NCBI GenBank assembly: GCA_018697195.1
Contig: CM031878.1
Coordinates: 37,146,283 to 37,210,282, forward strand
DNA length: 64,000 nucleotides
Origin: Certhia americana
Taxonomy: Eukaryota > Chordata > Aves > Passeriformes > Certhiidae
Direction of reading: 5' to 3'
Shown: piece after piece, positions 25,601 to 37,394 of the stretch
Layout: each line of letters opens with the position of its first letter
How positions within the stretch are numbered: the first letter of the stretch is position 1
Program-made: the position numbers and the translations under genes
The notes under the pieces: generated by a model
What the model was told of the DNA's origin: nothing
The model's input: the letters and a program-made list of their open reading frames with translations, nothing else
The model's database searches: none

Positions 25601-25694
25601 CAGAGGATTATTAGGGCTTACTTAGGTTGTGTTCAAAGCAAACTCAACCATTTTGTGTCTTCATTAGGGAAGGATACATGCCTGAAAGAAGAAT
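22680..25694. other. Unique sequence, no gene recognised; purine-rich patch and T-tract
   Basis: A purine-rich patch runs about 23282-23350 (GAAAGAAAGAAAGCAAGG type), and a T-rich tract lies at 25573-25590 just before the CR1 copy. Short frames have no recognisable domain. Confidence 0.45.
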
Positions 25695-26509
25695 GTCACC
25701 CAGAAGGAACCTGGATAAGCTCAAGAACTGGCACCATTGGGAATTTCATGAGGTTTAACAAGACCAAATGCAAAGTGCTGCACCTGGGTCGAGGCAACCC
25801 CTGGTGGCAGCACAGGCTGTGGGATGATCAGATCAGAGCAGCCCTGTGAGAAGGCCTTGGGGGTGCTGGGGGGTGAGAGGCTGGACATGACCCAGCCATG
25901 GGCACTCCCAGCCCAGAAACACAAACGTGTCCTGGGCTGTATCCAGGGCAGTGTGGGCAGCAGGGGAGGGAGGGGATTCTGCCCCTCTGCTCTGCTCTGG
26001 TGAGAGCCCACCTGGAACCCTGCATCCAGCTCTGGGATATACAGCACAGGAAGGACATGGACCTGTTGGAGTGATCTAGCGAAGGGCTACCAAGATGATC
26101 AGAAGGATGGAGCACTTCTGCAGTGAGGAAAGAATTGGGTTTATTCAGCCTGGAGAAGAGATGGCTTGGGATTGACCTAATTGACTTAATTGACCTTCCA
26201 GTACCTGAAGGGACCCTACAAGAAAGATGGAGAGAGACCCTTTACAAGAGCGTGTAGTGACAGGATAAGGGGAAATGGCATCAAACTGAAAGAGAGTAGG
26301 CTTAGATTAGGTGTGAGGAAGAAATCCTTAAAAATGAAGGCGATGAGGCACAGGAGCAGGTCGCCCAAATTTGTGGGTCCCCATCCACGGAGGTGTTCAA
26401 GGCTGGATGAAACTTTGAGAAACCTGGTCTAGTGGTCCCTGCCCATGGTAGAGGGGTCTATGATCTTTAAGGTCTCTTTCAACCAAAACCATTCTGTGAT
26501 ACTATGATA
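25695..26509 (+). mobile_element. CR1 LINE, 5'-truncated copy (ORF2 C-terminus and 3' UTR)
   Basis: Plus-strand CR1 of about 815 bp. It opens just after the reverse transcriptase F-A-D-D position, with M-R-F-N-K-T-K-C-K-V-L-H-L-G (25750-25793), a hallmark of CR1 ORF2. It continues through text corresponding to the C-terminal ORF2 and the 3' UTR, with GTTCAAGGCTGGATGAAAC and a final ATTCTGTGATACTATGATAC tail at 26491-26510. The octamer tail and the absence of poly-A are characteristic of CR1. The reading frame is broken by stops and small indels, including a short duplication around 26172-26197 (TTGACCTAATTGACTTAATTGACC). Confidence 0.93.
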
Positions 26510-29500
26510 CACTGATCTCTTCACTTATCCTGGCCTCGTTCTACTGTTTGTTGACATCATAAACCCTAAATTTATGAAGATGTACTTGTTAATACATGCT
26601 AAAACTCACAGGGCCACGAATAGTGATAAGGAGATTTCATGTCAAACTCTACATAAGCAGTATGATTACTGATTAGCAATTATGCCCAAGGTCCACCAAA
26701 ATAAAGAGGTTGAGACCAAAGCAATTAGGTGGCTCAAAAACAAGATCTTCAGGCAGTCAAAGCTAAACTGTGAGAAAAACAGAACTAACTTCTACATACA
26801 TAAAACTGGAAAAACCCCAAACAGAACTAGATCTTGTTTTGTTATAATTCTTAAGTAGTGAAAGCAAAAAGTGTTTCTAAAATACATATAGAGAGTAAGT
26901 ATGCCTTCTTCCACTTGCTGTCTAGGATTCATGACAAACCAAAAACTTTAGGCACACAGAGTAAAGGGGAAATGAAACTAAACAGTGCCTAACTTCGTTG
27001 TGCTACCTAAAGGAGAGAGGATATATCAAAATCAGTTTGATGAATTGGAACTTCGACACGATGGGAAAAGTGGACCTTTCACTTTCTGGTTTTCAGTTCA
27101 AATGAACCAATTATTTTGCTGACCTCAGGGTCCAAATTTCAAAGAAAGCTGAAGACAGGCTTAGGCCTGCTGCTATGGCAAATTCCAAAATACCCAATTA
27201 CTGACCTCAGGAGGAGTCAGCATTCCTGAGATTAGAGTCACTGGGAGTTTACTTCACAAACTCACTTCTAATAATATACTATAGTGCAGACACCATTAAC
27301 CTGCCTTTTTCAGTTAGCAAATAAGATATGTCTTAAGGCAAAATAGTTATTAACAGCCAGTGGTAGGAGTTACATCTCTAATTGGAAACAGCAACATCTG
27401 CAGGGAAGTGTAATAAAAGCATATAACAAGTGAATGTGTCAGTGGATTACAGGGACTCTAAGTAATTGTTCCATAAGACAGCTTTAGCAGAAACAAAGAA
27501 TATTTCAGGGCTTCATAGGTCCAGACTAATTCTGGTCACTGTAGATTGTCCCAAGGATTAACTCTGTTCTTACTAGCCAGTTTGACTAGCATTAAACTGG
27601 CAGACATCCCAAATTTCCTTATTATTTGTACTGCATTTATTTCAATGTTTATGTCATTTGTAGCTAGCTAATTCTCTGCTTTTTCTGCCAACTCATATAA
27701 GGATGCTGTTCAATAACAAAGCCCATTCACATCAGTTGCTTGATGTAGAGCTATTGTGTCCTAGTTGTCAATTATTCTAAAACATCTTTAGGCCTAAGTT
27801 ATTGTAATATGAGTGACCTGCTGCTTCTATATACAAAACTCTTCCACTGCTTATATAATTAAATGCACAAAGCAAAAGTGTGAAAACTGAGCACCTGCTG
27901 AGCACCCACAAACTCCTGGCGAAGCCTATCAGTTTTGCAGATATAGAAGCTGAGATATTTAAACACACAGGAAATGTTCTTTGTTATTCTCCATGTCTGA
28001 GGTAATACTTTGCCTTCTGGATCAAGTTGCACATCACACAATGGGAAGAGATTTCTAGACCTGTTTGAAAGAAAAAATCTTCTAGAACTTTTCCTAATTT
28101 TTCATTTTACTCAGCCCTTTCTGAGTCTTTTCTGTGCACTTATTTCAGATGACTGTAGAAAGTATGTAGTTTACAGCTCTTCTGTATATCATTCTGTATT
28201 TCTCTGCATTTTGGAGCTAAATTTTATTTTGTGAGTGGCAGTGTTAGGTTTTATATTATGACTTACCAAATGCTAGCTTTTCTGTGGCATAAGATTTTCA
28301 AGATGGACAGCAAATACGTATTTTGTCACTTCTTGAAATGTGCATTTGGCTTTGCTTCCAGAAACAGCAGTAAAATAGATAAGCAAGAATGTTCTATTTG
28401 ACTTTTTGCCTGTTACTGTCCAGAATCAGATTATATTTCAACCACCTTTTAATGCATTTCCAGGCAAAGTCTGCAAAGGGAACAGCCCACATCCATTCGG
28501 CAAAAGCAAAACAATCTATTCCTGTGTTCAGATGAGGGAAAAAAGCACTTCAATTTCCTTGTCCCTGAAGTTGCAGATGGCAATGATGGTCACATTCTCA
28601 AGTTTTATAGAATTATACCTCTGTCGACGAACTTCTAACACAGGTAGTCTGCCAGGGGTATATGTTGTGGCTGATACATCTAGGGGCCCTTTTACTTCTC
28701 ATTACCACCTTCTTATTTCTTAAACCTTAAACAAGGTTTGTTTCTGTAGGACTACCACAGACATCACAGTAACATGGTAGTCATTCATGATTTAGAATGT
28801 GAGGTGGTGAAGCAGCTCGGGTGCACAAGGACTACCAGGCAACAAGAGGAGCACATAGCTGCCTTCTGCTTCTTCATATATCTGCTCTGAGCTTTGCATA
28901 GATAATAATGTAATTTTACTAGATATATCACTTATAAGCTGTAAAAAGAAAGACAAACCCCTTAGATGGTTTGAGAAGCAGTTGAAATGCTTTTTAAGCA
29001 TTTTAAGCATTTAATGCTCCAAATGTTCCAGTTGCACTTTCAAGGAACCTTGGCCAAGACAGATGGAGCTGCTTGTGATATGGGGCTATTCCCACTGCAC
29101 CTTTCAAATGCCTTTGTCAGAATCTATGGCTCTGGTCACACATCTTTGTGCTTCCAGGAAAACAACTGCTGGAAAAGGGAGACAATGATATGCACAGTAT
29201 TCTGAACATCAGCTCTTAAAGATGTGACTTTTCTCAAAATGCTGTAATATGGGTGCTTTTCCTTGTTGCTCTTCTCTGGCCGTAGCCAGATTCACATCCC
29301 CAGGATAGGTCAGAGGAACTGAAAACAGACGATCAGATCTACTGCTCTGCTACTAGTTAACTGGGGCAGAAATCAGCCACTCATTTAATTTGTGAATATT
29401 AAAAAAGTAAACAGCAAATTTTTTCAAATCTACAGCCTGCCCTAAGCATATAATGTAGTCAAACCCCTAATAAAGCATCTATGAAATGAAAACCAAACAT

Positions 29501-31179
29501 GTCCGTCTTTTGTAGTTCCAGCCTCCCCTAATGGAAAATGGCTGTATTTCAATCAAGCCACATGTCCAAGCTGTGGTTGTTCTCACAAGTCTGATTTCTT
29601 CCCTTAAATGGGATCCATCTGAGAACGTGACACTGTTGTTTCTCTTTCTGCAGACCTACATGACAGTCAAAAACAGCACACAAATGAGCTCAGTCTCACA
29701 ACTGTGGTCCTCCTTAGAGACACTGAGCCCTTCAAGAACAAGATGAAGATGTTCAGACATTTGGAGAAGCCAGTAGTGCTGGGTTGCTCAGGACAGCTCT
29801 GGCAGCCAGGAATAATGGTGCAGTGCAGCATTATGACATGCCAGCAACACTGCAGGCAGCTTTGAAGAGTAAAGTCCCTCTAAACCACCAGAGTGGTGTA
29901 GAGAGCTGCAAGTGGGAATCACAGCTGAGCACAGAGCCCTGAGTGCAGTGTCCTTAAATGGGAGAAGCCAGGCTGACTCCTTGGCATCTCCCACCTAGTT
30001 ATCTGCTGTTACAGACACTCAGCATGACACAGCAGAAGAGAATGGGTGAATAGTTACAGGGCTCTAGTGACACTCATTTCTATTTAACTCTTCTTGCATT
30101 CATCAGGCTGTTTAAGTGGACCCTGATGTAAATATGAATTGAATCTCCCTGGAGCTGTTTGTTTGCTTCCCTGGGAAGATTTTGCACAGCAGAAACAAAG
30201 CTGTCTCTTATTCAAATTTCATCCAACCATGAAAGACTAAAATGCTGGAATAACTGATGGTTATTCAGATATAAATACCAGATTGATTCTCCTGACTTCT
30301 GCCTCACCTTCTCTCACCTTTCCCCAGGAAGCATCAGTATAGGGCAGATTGCTAGAAAATATTGCCAAAATTTATCTCAGTGTCTTGTCTTTCTGTAGGC
30401 TCATGCTGTTTGCACAGTCAAGGTGCCAGGATTTTGAGCTTTGCCAACTTTTTTTACTAGGTCTTCCAATTTCATTAATTTCCCAGGCTTTGACATATAC
30501 ACTGATACGATCCAGGAAATTCTTTTTTTAACTGTTTATTGTTTGAAAAAAGCCCTGGTAAGCCTCGTTGTTTGTACCTTTCCCTATGGTTCTACAAAGC
30601 TAAGTCAATGATTTTGTGTAGCAGATGAAACTCTCATGATAATTTTAAACATGTATTAGCTATTCATTATAGTTAAATGCTCCCTATGATATTGATGGCA
30701 AGAGCTGGTGTTCAAGATGTGGCTTTTTTTTTGCCTTTTATTGCATTTTCCATGTGGAACAGCGCTCCTGTCTGAACAGTACCTTTCACCCAATATTTTC
30801 TAATAGCTGTATCTATGTCACCCTGTGCTTTTTTGTTCAGTCTACTGACTTGCTGCATATGTATAGACTGATCCTGATGGTACTAGTGGGCACTTGGCTA
30901 GTAATTGCAGCTTGTTGCTGCATGCAGTGATGTGGAATATAGCTGTCAAGTCCCTTGACACTGTCCCAGGTCTGGTTTCCTCTGTAGCAGGTATTCCCTG
31001 CATTCAACTTCACCACATCACCACAAAGGATTCCCCTTTTGGGAATCAAAGAATTGCCACAGCCTTAGCAAGAGCTCAGGTTGTGCAGCAGCTTGGGACA
31101 TAATGAAACAGCATAATGTTTCACAGTTATTTGAAGACCAGCAGTGGAGAGACACAAGATGTTCTGCTTTGCTCCTCCC
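26510..31179. other. Unique sequence, no gene recognised
   Basis: A stretch at 30050-30290 looks like conserved non-coding DNA by motif density. An acceptor-like site (pyrimidine tract then CTGCAG) at 29636-29653 precedes a 28-codon open stretch but has no donor or domain support. No repeat family recognised. Confidence 0.45.
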
Positions 31180-31430
31180 AAGTGGTTCTGCCCCTGTGAG
31201 CTGAGAGCCCCCCTGGGGGCCTGCTGGCCCCTATGGCCCTTGGACACACTGTGCTTCTGCCCAAAGCTGTGCCAGCCATGGGCCTGTCCTTTACGCTAGC
31301 GCTGAGCAGAGTCTGAGGAGATGTGCTCCAAGAGAAAGATGCCAGGAAACAGCTGCCATGGCAACAACGCAACACTTTTCTACCACAACTGCTCCGGCTG
31401 ACCTGGTCAATCAGCACTGCAGTTTTCAGA
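31180..31430. promoter_or_regulatory. GC-rich pocket with a near-palindromic RFX X-box-like site
   Basis: A locally GC-rich segment in AT-rich surroundings. At 31352-31365 the sequence GCTGCCATGGCAAC differs by one base from the symmetrical RFX X-box GTTGCCATGGCAAC. No CpG island, no TATA box and no adjacent exon were recognised. Promoter or enhancer function is inference. Confidence 0.3.
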
Positions 31431-32539
31431 ACACTCTGTTTACAATAGCTTGCTCTAGCATTCTTCTGTCAGCAGCTTTTCAGAGGCTGGAAATGTTTAA
31501 ATATTAATACTTTAAGCTACTTTTAAAGTTATGAATACAGAAAAAATGCAGACACTTTTGTTACAGCTTAAGCCAGCCTAAGTTCTTATTTTCTTCCAGG
31601 CCAAAAAAATTTTTTATCAGCTCTCTCTGAACCTGGCAAGAAAATGCCTCTCTGGCTGAAGGAAAAAGACTGAACACACTATATAGGCCAAAGAGAGGCT
31701 TTCCTCAGGCTTTAATGGTCTGAAAACTGGGGTGCCTTTTGCTGTGATTTTGGCACTGTTGGAGTCCCCTCCCTACTGGGTGATCAAGTGAACAGGGGCA
31801 ACCATGGTAAGTTGTTTGAGTCAATATGCTATGGCTGTCAGAGCACTCCCTGAGGTACAGCCAGGATCTGGACACTAGAGCTGTCACTTTTGTGGTTTCA
31901 TTGTTTAAGCCCTTCTACATAGCCTGCCTGATTTTCAAGTGCTGCCCCTGGAGTACTCCTGGGCTGCTTTAAAAACAACTCAACACTCAGTACCTTGAAA
32001 ATCCACACTTTGATTTCACACAGCAAAACCACCAATAACCTGCTCCATTTGGACTGGAGAAGGTGGGAATGGACCCCCTATTAAAAGAGGCAAATTAAAG
32101 GATGAAAATTTAACTCATGAAGGAGATGAACAAGAAACAGTGGCTAATGAATCTCAAGATGGCAATGTGCAGAAGTCCTGTTCTGCTTAAAGGCTGCTAA
32201 TTTAAATTTTTAAAGGCTGCTCCTTGATACACTCAAGTATGCTGAGTCCTCTGACTTTAAAAATCCTGATGGAGAGTCTTTAGATTGATTTGATTTACTG
32301 GGAATGATGATGATTCATTAAAACCACAATTTCATTACAGAGCCCTGCTACTCCTGCTTGTGTAGCAGTATTTTAGGTTTGATATTATCCAAGTCATTAC
32401 TTTTGCTTAATAGAAAGCTGTGACATTTTATAGATAATTGATCTGTTTCTGATGAATCACAGAAGGAGCTAAAGACCATGCTCACCTCACCAGGAATTTG
32501 GAGGCCAGGTGGGAGTGGGAGCTGGCAGGCAGGGAGAGC

Positions 32540-32563
32540 AGGAGGAGGAGGAGGAGGAGGAGG
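32540..32563. repeat. (AGG)n microsatellite, about 8 units
   Basis: An uninterrupted run of AGG/GAG triplets. On the minus strand it is read as a run of proline codons (CCT), which explains the poly-Pro in a chance frame there. Confidence 0.9.
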
Positions 32564-33310
32564 GGTTACTTGAAACTGGATTTTCAAAGATCGGTCTCAG
32601 ATGTACTATCAGGTAACAAGTGGACTAACCAGTTATTGCACATCAGATGAACTGTGGTAATCAATCCTGCGCTCATGTTAGTCCAGCACAAACTAGATCT
32701 AAACACATCAGCTGACTCTTTTACTAAGGCCACTGACATGGCCTTGAATCTGCCATTATAACTCAGATACCATCCCTTATGATCAGTCTGTCTGATTGTC
32801 AGACAGGATACAGATAAACATGCTCAGTCCTAGAAGAATTTTGAGGGCATGGAACAGGTATCAAATGTGTGACACAGAGGAGTTTAAGGGACACAACAAA
32901 TTTAGGATTGCAAACTAGACCCGCACTTAAAGAGAGGAGAGGTCATCACTAAAGAGACAGGAGCAAGTCATAAGGATAAATCTTAGGGAATGTCAGGTCA
33001 AATAGCTGAACTTGTTCTTACCCTTCATGTTATCCTAAGCTGCCCAGAACATATTACGAGAATAGAGAACTGTTGGACTGGATGTGGGCTGACAGATATA
33101 CTTCCAGTATTTAAGATGTAGGTATCACTGCTTCAGTTATGTCTCATTGGTTTCAGTTTGCCTGCGTGACTTGGAAAGGGGAGACCAGGTGACGGCTTGC
33201 AATACATGGAGATGTCTGTCACTTATGGTATATTGGAAAGAGTAGTTTCCACAGGTATTGAAAATCTTCCAAATGGGTGACAAAGCTGCTCTTTGTCTCT
33301 CTGATCAAAT

Positions 33311-33366
33311 AGACCACCACCAAAACCAACAATAATAACAGTAACAACAACAACAATAATAATAAC
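33311..33366. repeat. Imperfect (AAC/AAT/ACC)n microsatellite
   Basis: A chain of A-rich triplets: ACCACC, then AACAATAATAACAGTAACAA, then CAATAATAATAAC. Imperfect, about 55 bases. Confidence 0.85.
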
Positions 33367-34329
33367 TAGAAGTTCTTTCTCCCTCAATTTCTGCTTTAGA
33401 TTTTCAGGCTCATCTAGACGGAAAACTCAGGGGTTTTTTTCTGTAGTGTGACCAGTGGTAAACTTCAGTCTGAGCAACTCACTTAATTTTTTTCACATAT
33501 ATTAGGAGAATAGGAGAAGAGGAGAGAATGAAAGTAAAGGATTCCTAAGAAAATTCAGTGGCTGGTTCCAGTTCTGACCACCTGCACAGCACACACAGTG
33601 CAAAACCAAGATGCAGCTTCAGCTGACAGGAAACCTATCTAGAATGGCACATGCCTTATACTGCACAGGGAAGTAAAGATATAAAAACCTAACCTGTCCA
33701 AGTAATTTTTCTTGTTTTCTTATCATGAAGGAAGAAGGAATAGGGAGGTCAGAGTGACACAGAATTTTCTTAATCAGCTGAGCAGAAGATTTTCAGATGG
33801 TGTAAATCTGCATTGCTCTGTGGCTGTATGAACATCAGACTAAAATACTTGATGCCTTGATTGAAAACAAGTAGGAAATGAAATGAAAAGTCTACTGTAA
33901 AATCTAAAATGTAAACAACACAAAAAAAGAAACACAAAACCCCAGAATGCACAAAATTTATAATCAGATGGTATTTAATTCAAACCATCTTGACAATTCA
34001 TATGAAACTTCTGGTAAGATTCAAGACAGAAAGTTGAGAAACTAGAATGCAATGCCATTTTTGTACTCTATGCTTATGCCTCAGTGGGAAAAAAAAGCAG
34101 AATTCAGCCCTTAGGGGCTAAAAATATATTTTTTTCAAACTCAAGCGATTGTTGTGTTGTTTCTTGACATGGTTTGGGGGTTTTTTTTGGAAGTATGGCA
34201 AAAAACAGTTTCTAATAAAGTAGGACGTACACTTGCTTTATTTTCTTTACCTATCTGAATGCAAAACAAAGATAGATCGAAACTCTAAGTAACATTTGTG
34301 TATTAAAAGAAATTATTCCTGACAATTTT

Positions 34330-34700
34330 AATGACAAGTTTCAGCTTGATGTGATTTAAAATGGGCAAGTTACAAAGCTCTAAAAAAATGGGGTTTTATA
34401 ATGGAAATGCTGACAGACCCTTAACTACGGCAGTGTTGCTGGGCGCCACTCTAATAAAAGGTGGCAAGGATCCAGAAGTATTCACAGCTGCATGTCTAAA
34501 CTTTATTAAGTATCTGACTATAGTTTGCAGGTCCTCGCCAGATCATAACTCACTTAATTCTGACACATTCCAGTTTATAATTAGTGTTGTACTAATATGT
34601 TCCTAACTGGTACCAGCATATTCCTAATTTTTTTTTTCTCCTGTAAAACAAGGCTGTTGCCCAAAACCAAGGATGCACTGACATTGGCGAGATCCAAGTG

Positions 34701-34731
<31 letters not shown>

Positions 34732-34760
34732 GGTCCTTGGGCTAAAAGAATTCATATGTT
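34330..34760. other. Unique stretch resembling conserved non-coding DNA, with a long T tract
   Basis: Non-repetitive, balanced composition with clustered TAAT/ATTA cores, for example CTTAATTCTGACAC and TTTATAATTAGTG. An 81-codon frame (34361-34606) has no domain. A run of 27 T residues at 34705-34731 interrupts it. The regulatory reading is inference only. Confidence 0.25.
34705..34731. repeat. Homopolymer T tract (27 bases)
   Basis: Uninterrupted T run between GTGTGCC and GGTCCTTGG. No LINE or SINE body was recognised on the minus strand beside it. Confidence 0.9.
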
Positions 34761-36994
34761 AAAGGCCAATATCTGTAAATGAAGCATGATGAACACTGAA
34801 ACATCTGTAATTCCCAAGGCAGAAGAAATAAAGCAATTTCCAACTTTCTCTAAGTGAAGTATTTTACTTGTCTTTGCATTCAATGAGAAAGAACATGGTT
34901 CATAAAATACAGAAGTAATAGTTTGCAATTAGAAAATAATTGTATAAACAAAACAAGCAAACACAATTGTTTCAGTAATTTGCCAAGTAATAAGACAAGT
35001 GTACTAGTACATTGAAGGTATAAACATTTAATATTTATGTAATATAATATTTATTTAAATCTACTGTTGGGTGCCTGCCACCTGAAAACTGGGACATTTT
35101 GGGTAAGCACACATTTACATAGTTAATGTTTTATGATACCACCAATCTTCGGAACATGAACCCTTTATATGCAGAATTGATCATTACTGACACTGAAATC
35201 CTAGCTTCTTGTTTTCCATGCTCTTGGCAGTTCATTTCCAGGGACTGCTATTCATTTCCAAGCTGCTTCACCTGTCAGGACAGGTACCTGGGCAATGACC
35301 TCTGCTGATGGTGGTTTTGGAGCAGCCATGGAAGGTGTACTACTACAGTGTGTAATAGAAATTTCCAAATATTGATATTCTCTTTGAGCACTGTTCTGGA
35401 AAGCTTGCTTCCGCTAAGAACTGAAAGGGCCACGGGAGCAGCACCCATGGTGGAGCAGCTATGCTCTTATGACAGTTCATTGACAGACAGAATTTTCAGT
35501 GAGAATTCTTCCATTCCTTCATAGAAGGACAACCCTCCCACTTTCTTTTGGAAAAATAATCTTACTGTTCCTTACAGCTAAGATCCTAAACACAACTCAA
35601 AGCAAAAATCTATCACGATTTTGCATCCTGCAACCTGAATTAATGAAGAACTGAAAATTTAAAATATAAGAAGATTTTTTAGCTATCTGTATTTGCCACA
35701 GTGACGTGAGCAGATATATTCAGTTGCTGATCCAGTAAACCATTTCAGTGTTTATGGTAAAACATAGGATAAAGTATTTATATTTTATCAATGTAGCAAT
35801 AAAGAATGTAAACAGAGAATCTGTACTATGAGATTGATTAAATGATCTTATGGCACTTTACTTTGATGGTATTAGAAGACAAGACACATAATATAGTTGC
35901 ATGGTGATTGATACTATATTTGTAGTTCATCAAATGCATGATTTGAGTCTATAATAATAACTAATTGTGCAAGTTTCTTTAACACATTGACTTCCTGACT
36001 TTCTGTGAACAGTTTACATTAGCTCTTCAGTGGCTAAAAATTTAGCACTTTTCAGTAACTAGTTTGTAGAGAGAAACAAACATGGACAAAGCTCTCCCAT
36101 ATATAACAGAGGGTTTTGTAAAGGTGAAGAGAATTGACTTTCTCCTTCATCATCAACTTCATTTCACACAAAAAAAAAGGCTTCACATTCACTTGAAATG
36201 CTGCCCCCCCCCTTTTTTTTTTTCTAATTCAAGGCCACAGGCACAACATGCAGCTGCTTAGCACTCAGCCCAACATAAACTTACAGCCTTCAATTAAATT
36301 ACAGACTAATGTTTGACTCACATTCAAACAAGTATGAACATACATGGAGATGACAACAGGTGATAATTCTGCAATTTTAAGAAGAAAGCAAAGGAAGGAA
36401 AGAGTAAAAAGACAGAAAACTAATGAGATTAAAGAAAAACAGTTTCAGCTCTATTTAAAGAAGCTTTTGGCATATATTGTGGTAGAGCTGACTTCTATTA
36501 ATGTATTTTTCCATTTTCCAAATTACTGCTTTTAGAAACTGAAACAACCTGCAAGTAAAAAATATGTTACCTACCTGCTCAATAGTTGTACACAGAAGCT
36601 TAAGTGCTTGCTGCTGGCAGGGTTTATGTTAATCTCATTTCTACATTATCAAGAATGAAAAAAAGTGCTCTTTTAGGCCTCAATGTTTGTTCAAGAGTCC
36701 AACTGCAATCTACAATCACTAGTCTTAAGGGAGTGCACTATGGATCTACCATACCTATGGTTGTGTCAAGCTTTGTGCTGAAAGGACAGAGAATGATTCC
36801 TATTCTTGTGAAAATTTCAGTTGATCAGGCTCAGAAGCACCAGACATTGTTTTTAGGTAATAATTAATTTTCTTAGAATTTACTAAAAATTACTAATTTC
36901 ATTGTGAGTTGAAAGAGCTTTTGGACTATTTTAAAGCTGTCTTTAAAGAAACTTAGTACAAGACTCAGACCTGGATCATATCCAAAGTGATCTT
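34761..36994. other. Unique sequence, no gene recognised
   Basis: Includes the C/T compound homopolymer at 36203-36222. Frames of 60-87 codons lack any recognisable domain. No repeat family recognised. Confidence 0.45.
36203..36222. repeat. Compound homopolymer C then T
   Basis: A run of C immediately followed by a run of T, giving about 20 pure pyrimidines. A likely length-variable site and a spot prone to assembly or sequencing error. Confidence 0.8.
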
Positions 36995-37393
36995 AGTGAG
37001 ATCATGAAACACTTCAAAAATTGGACTGTTCAGTCTGGAGAAGACTCTGGAGAGACCTTTGAGCTGCCTTCTAGTACCTTAAGGGGACCTAGAAAAGGAG
37101 AAAAGAGAGAATTTTTATATGGGCAGATAGTGAAAGGACAATTTTTTTACACAGAAAGAGGGCAGATTTAGATGAGATATTAGGGACAAATTCTTTACTT
37201 GGAGACTGGTGAAGCACTGGAACAGGTAGTCCAGAGAGGTTATGGATGCCCCATCTCTGCAAATGTTCAAGCCCAGGCTAGATGAGACCCTGAGCAATTT
37301 GATCTAGTGAATGACATCCCTGTCCAGGGCAAGGGGGTTGGAACTAAGTGATCTTTATGGTCCCTTACAAATCAAACCACCCTATGATTCTAA
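36995..37393 (+). mobile_element. CR1 LINE, short 3' end copy
   Basis: About 400 bp, plus strand. The landmarks are CTGTTCAGTCTGGAGAAGAC (about 37027), GAAGCACTGGAACAGGTAG (about 37210), AGGTTATGGATGCCCCATC, TGTTCAAGCCCAGGCTAGAT, and the terminal CTATGATTCTAAT at 37382-37394. It holds the last ORF2 codons and the 3' UTR only, with indels throughout. Most CR1 insertions are 5'-truncated to this size. Confidence 0.92.
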
Positions 37394-37394
37394 T

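Larger units (their letters stand above)
31431..34329. other. Unique sequence with two triplet microsatellites
   Basis: No gene recognised. Contains the (AGG)n tract at 32540-32563 and the (AAC/AAT)n tract at 33311-33366, listed separately. Confidence 0.45.

Noticed and set aside
29636..29746. Possible exon after a pyrimidine tract and CTGCAG acceptor
   Set aside because: No matching donor, no recognisable peptide, and such acceptor-like strings are common by chance.
33311..33366. Repeated triplets as a CRISPR-like array
   Set aside because: It is a simple microsatellite with no spacer structure, in an animal genome.
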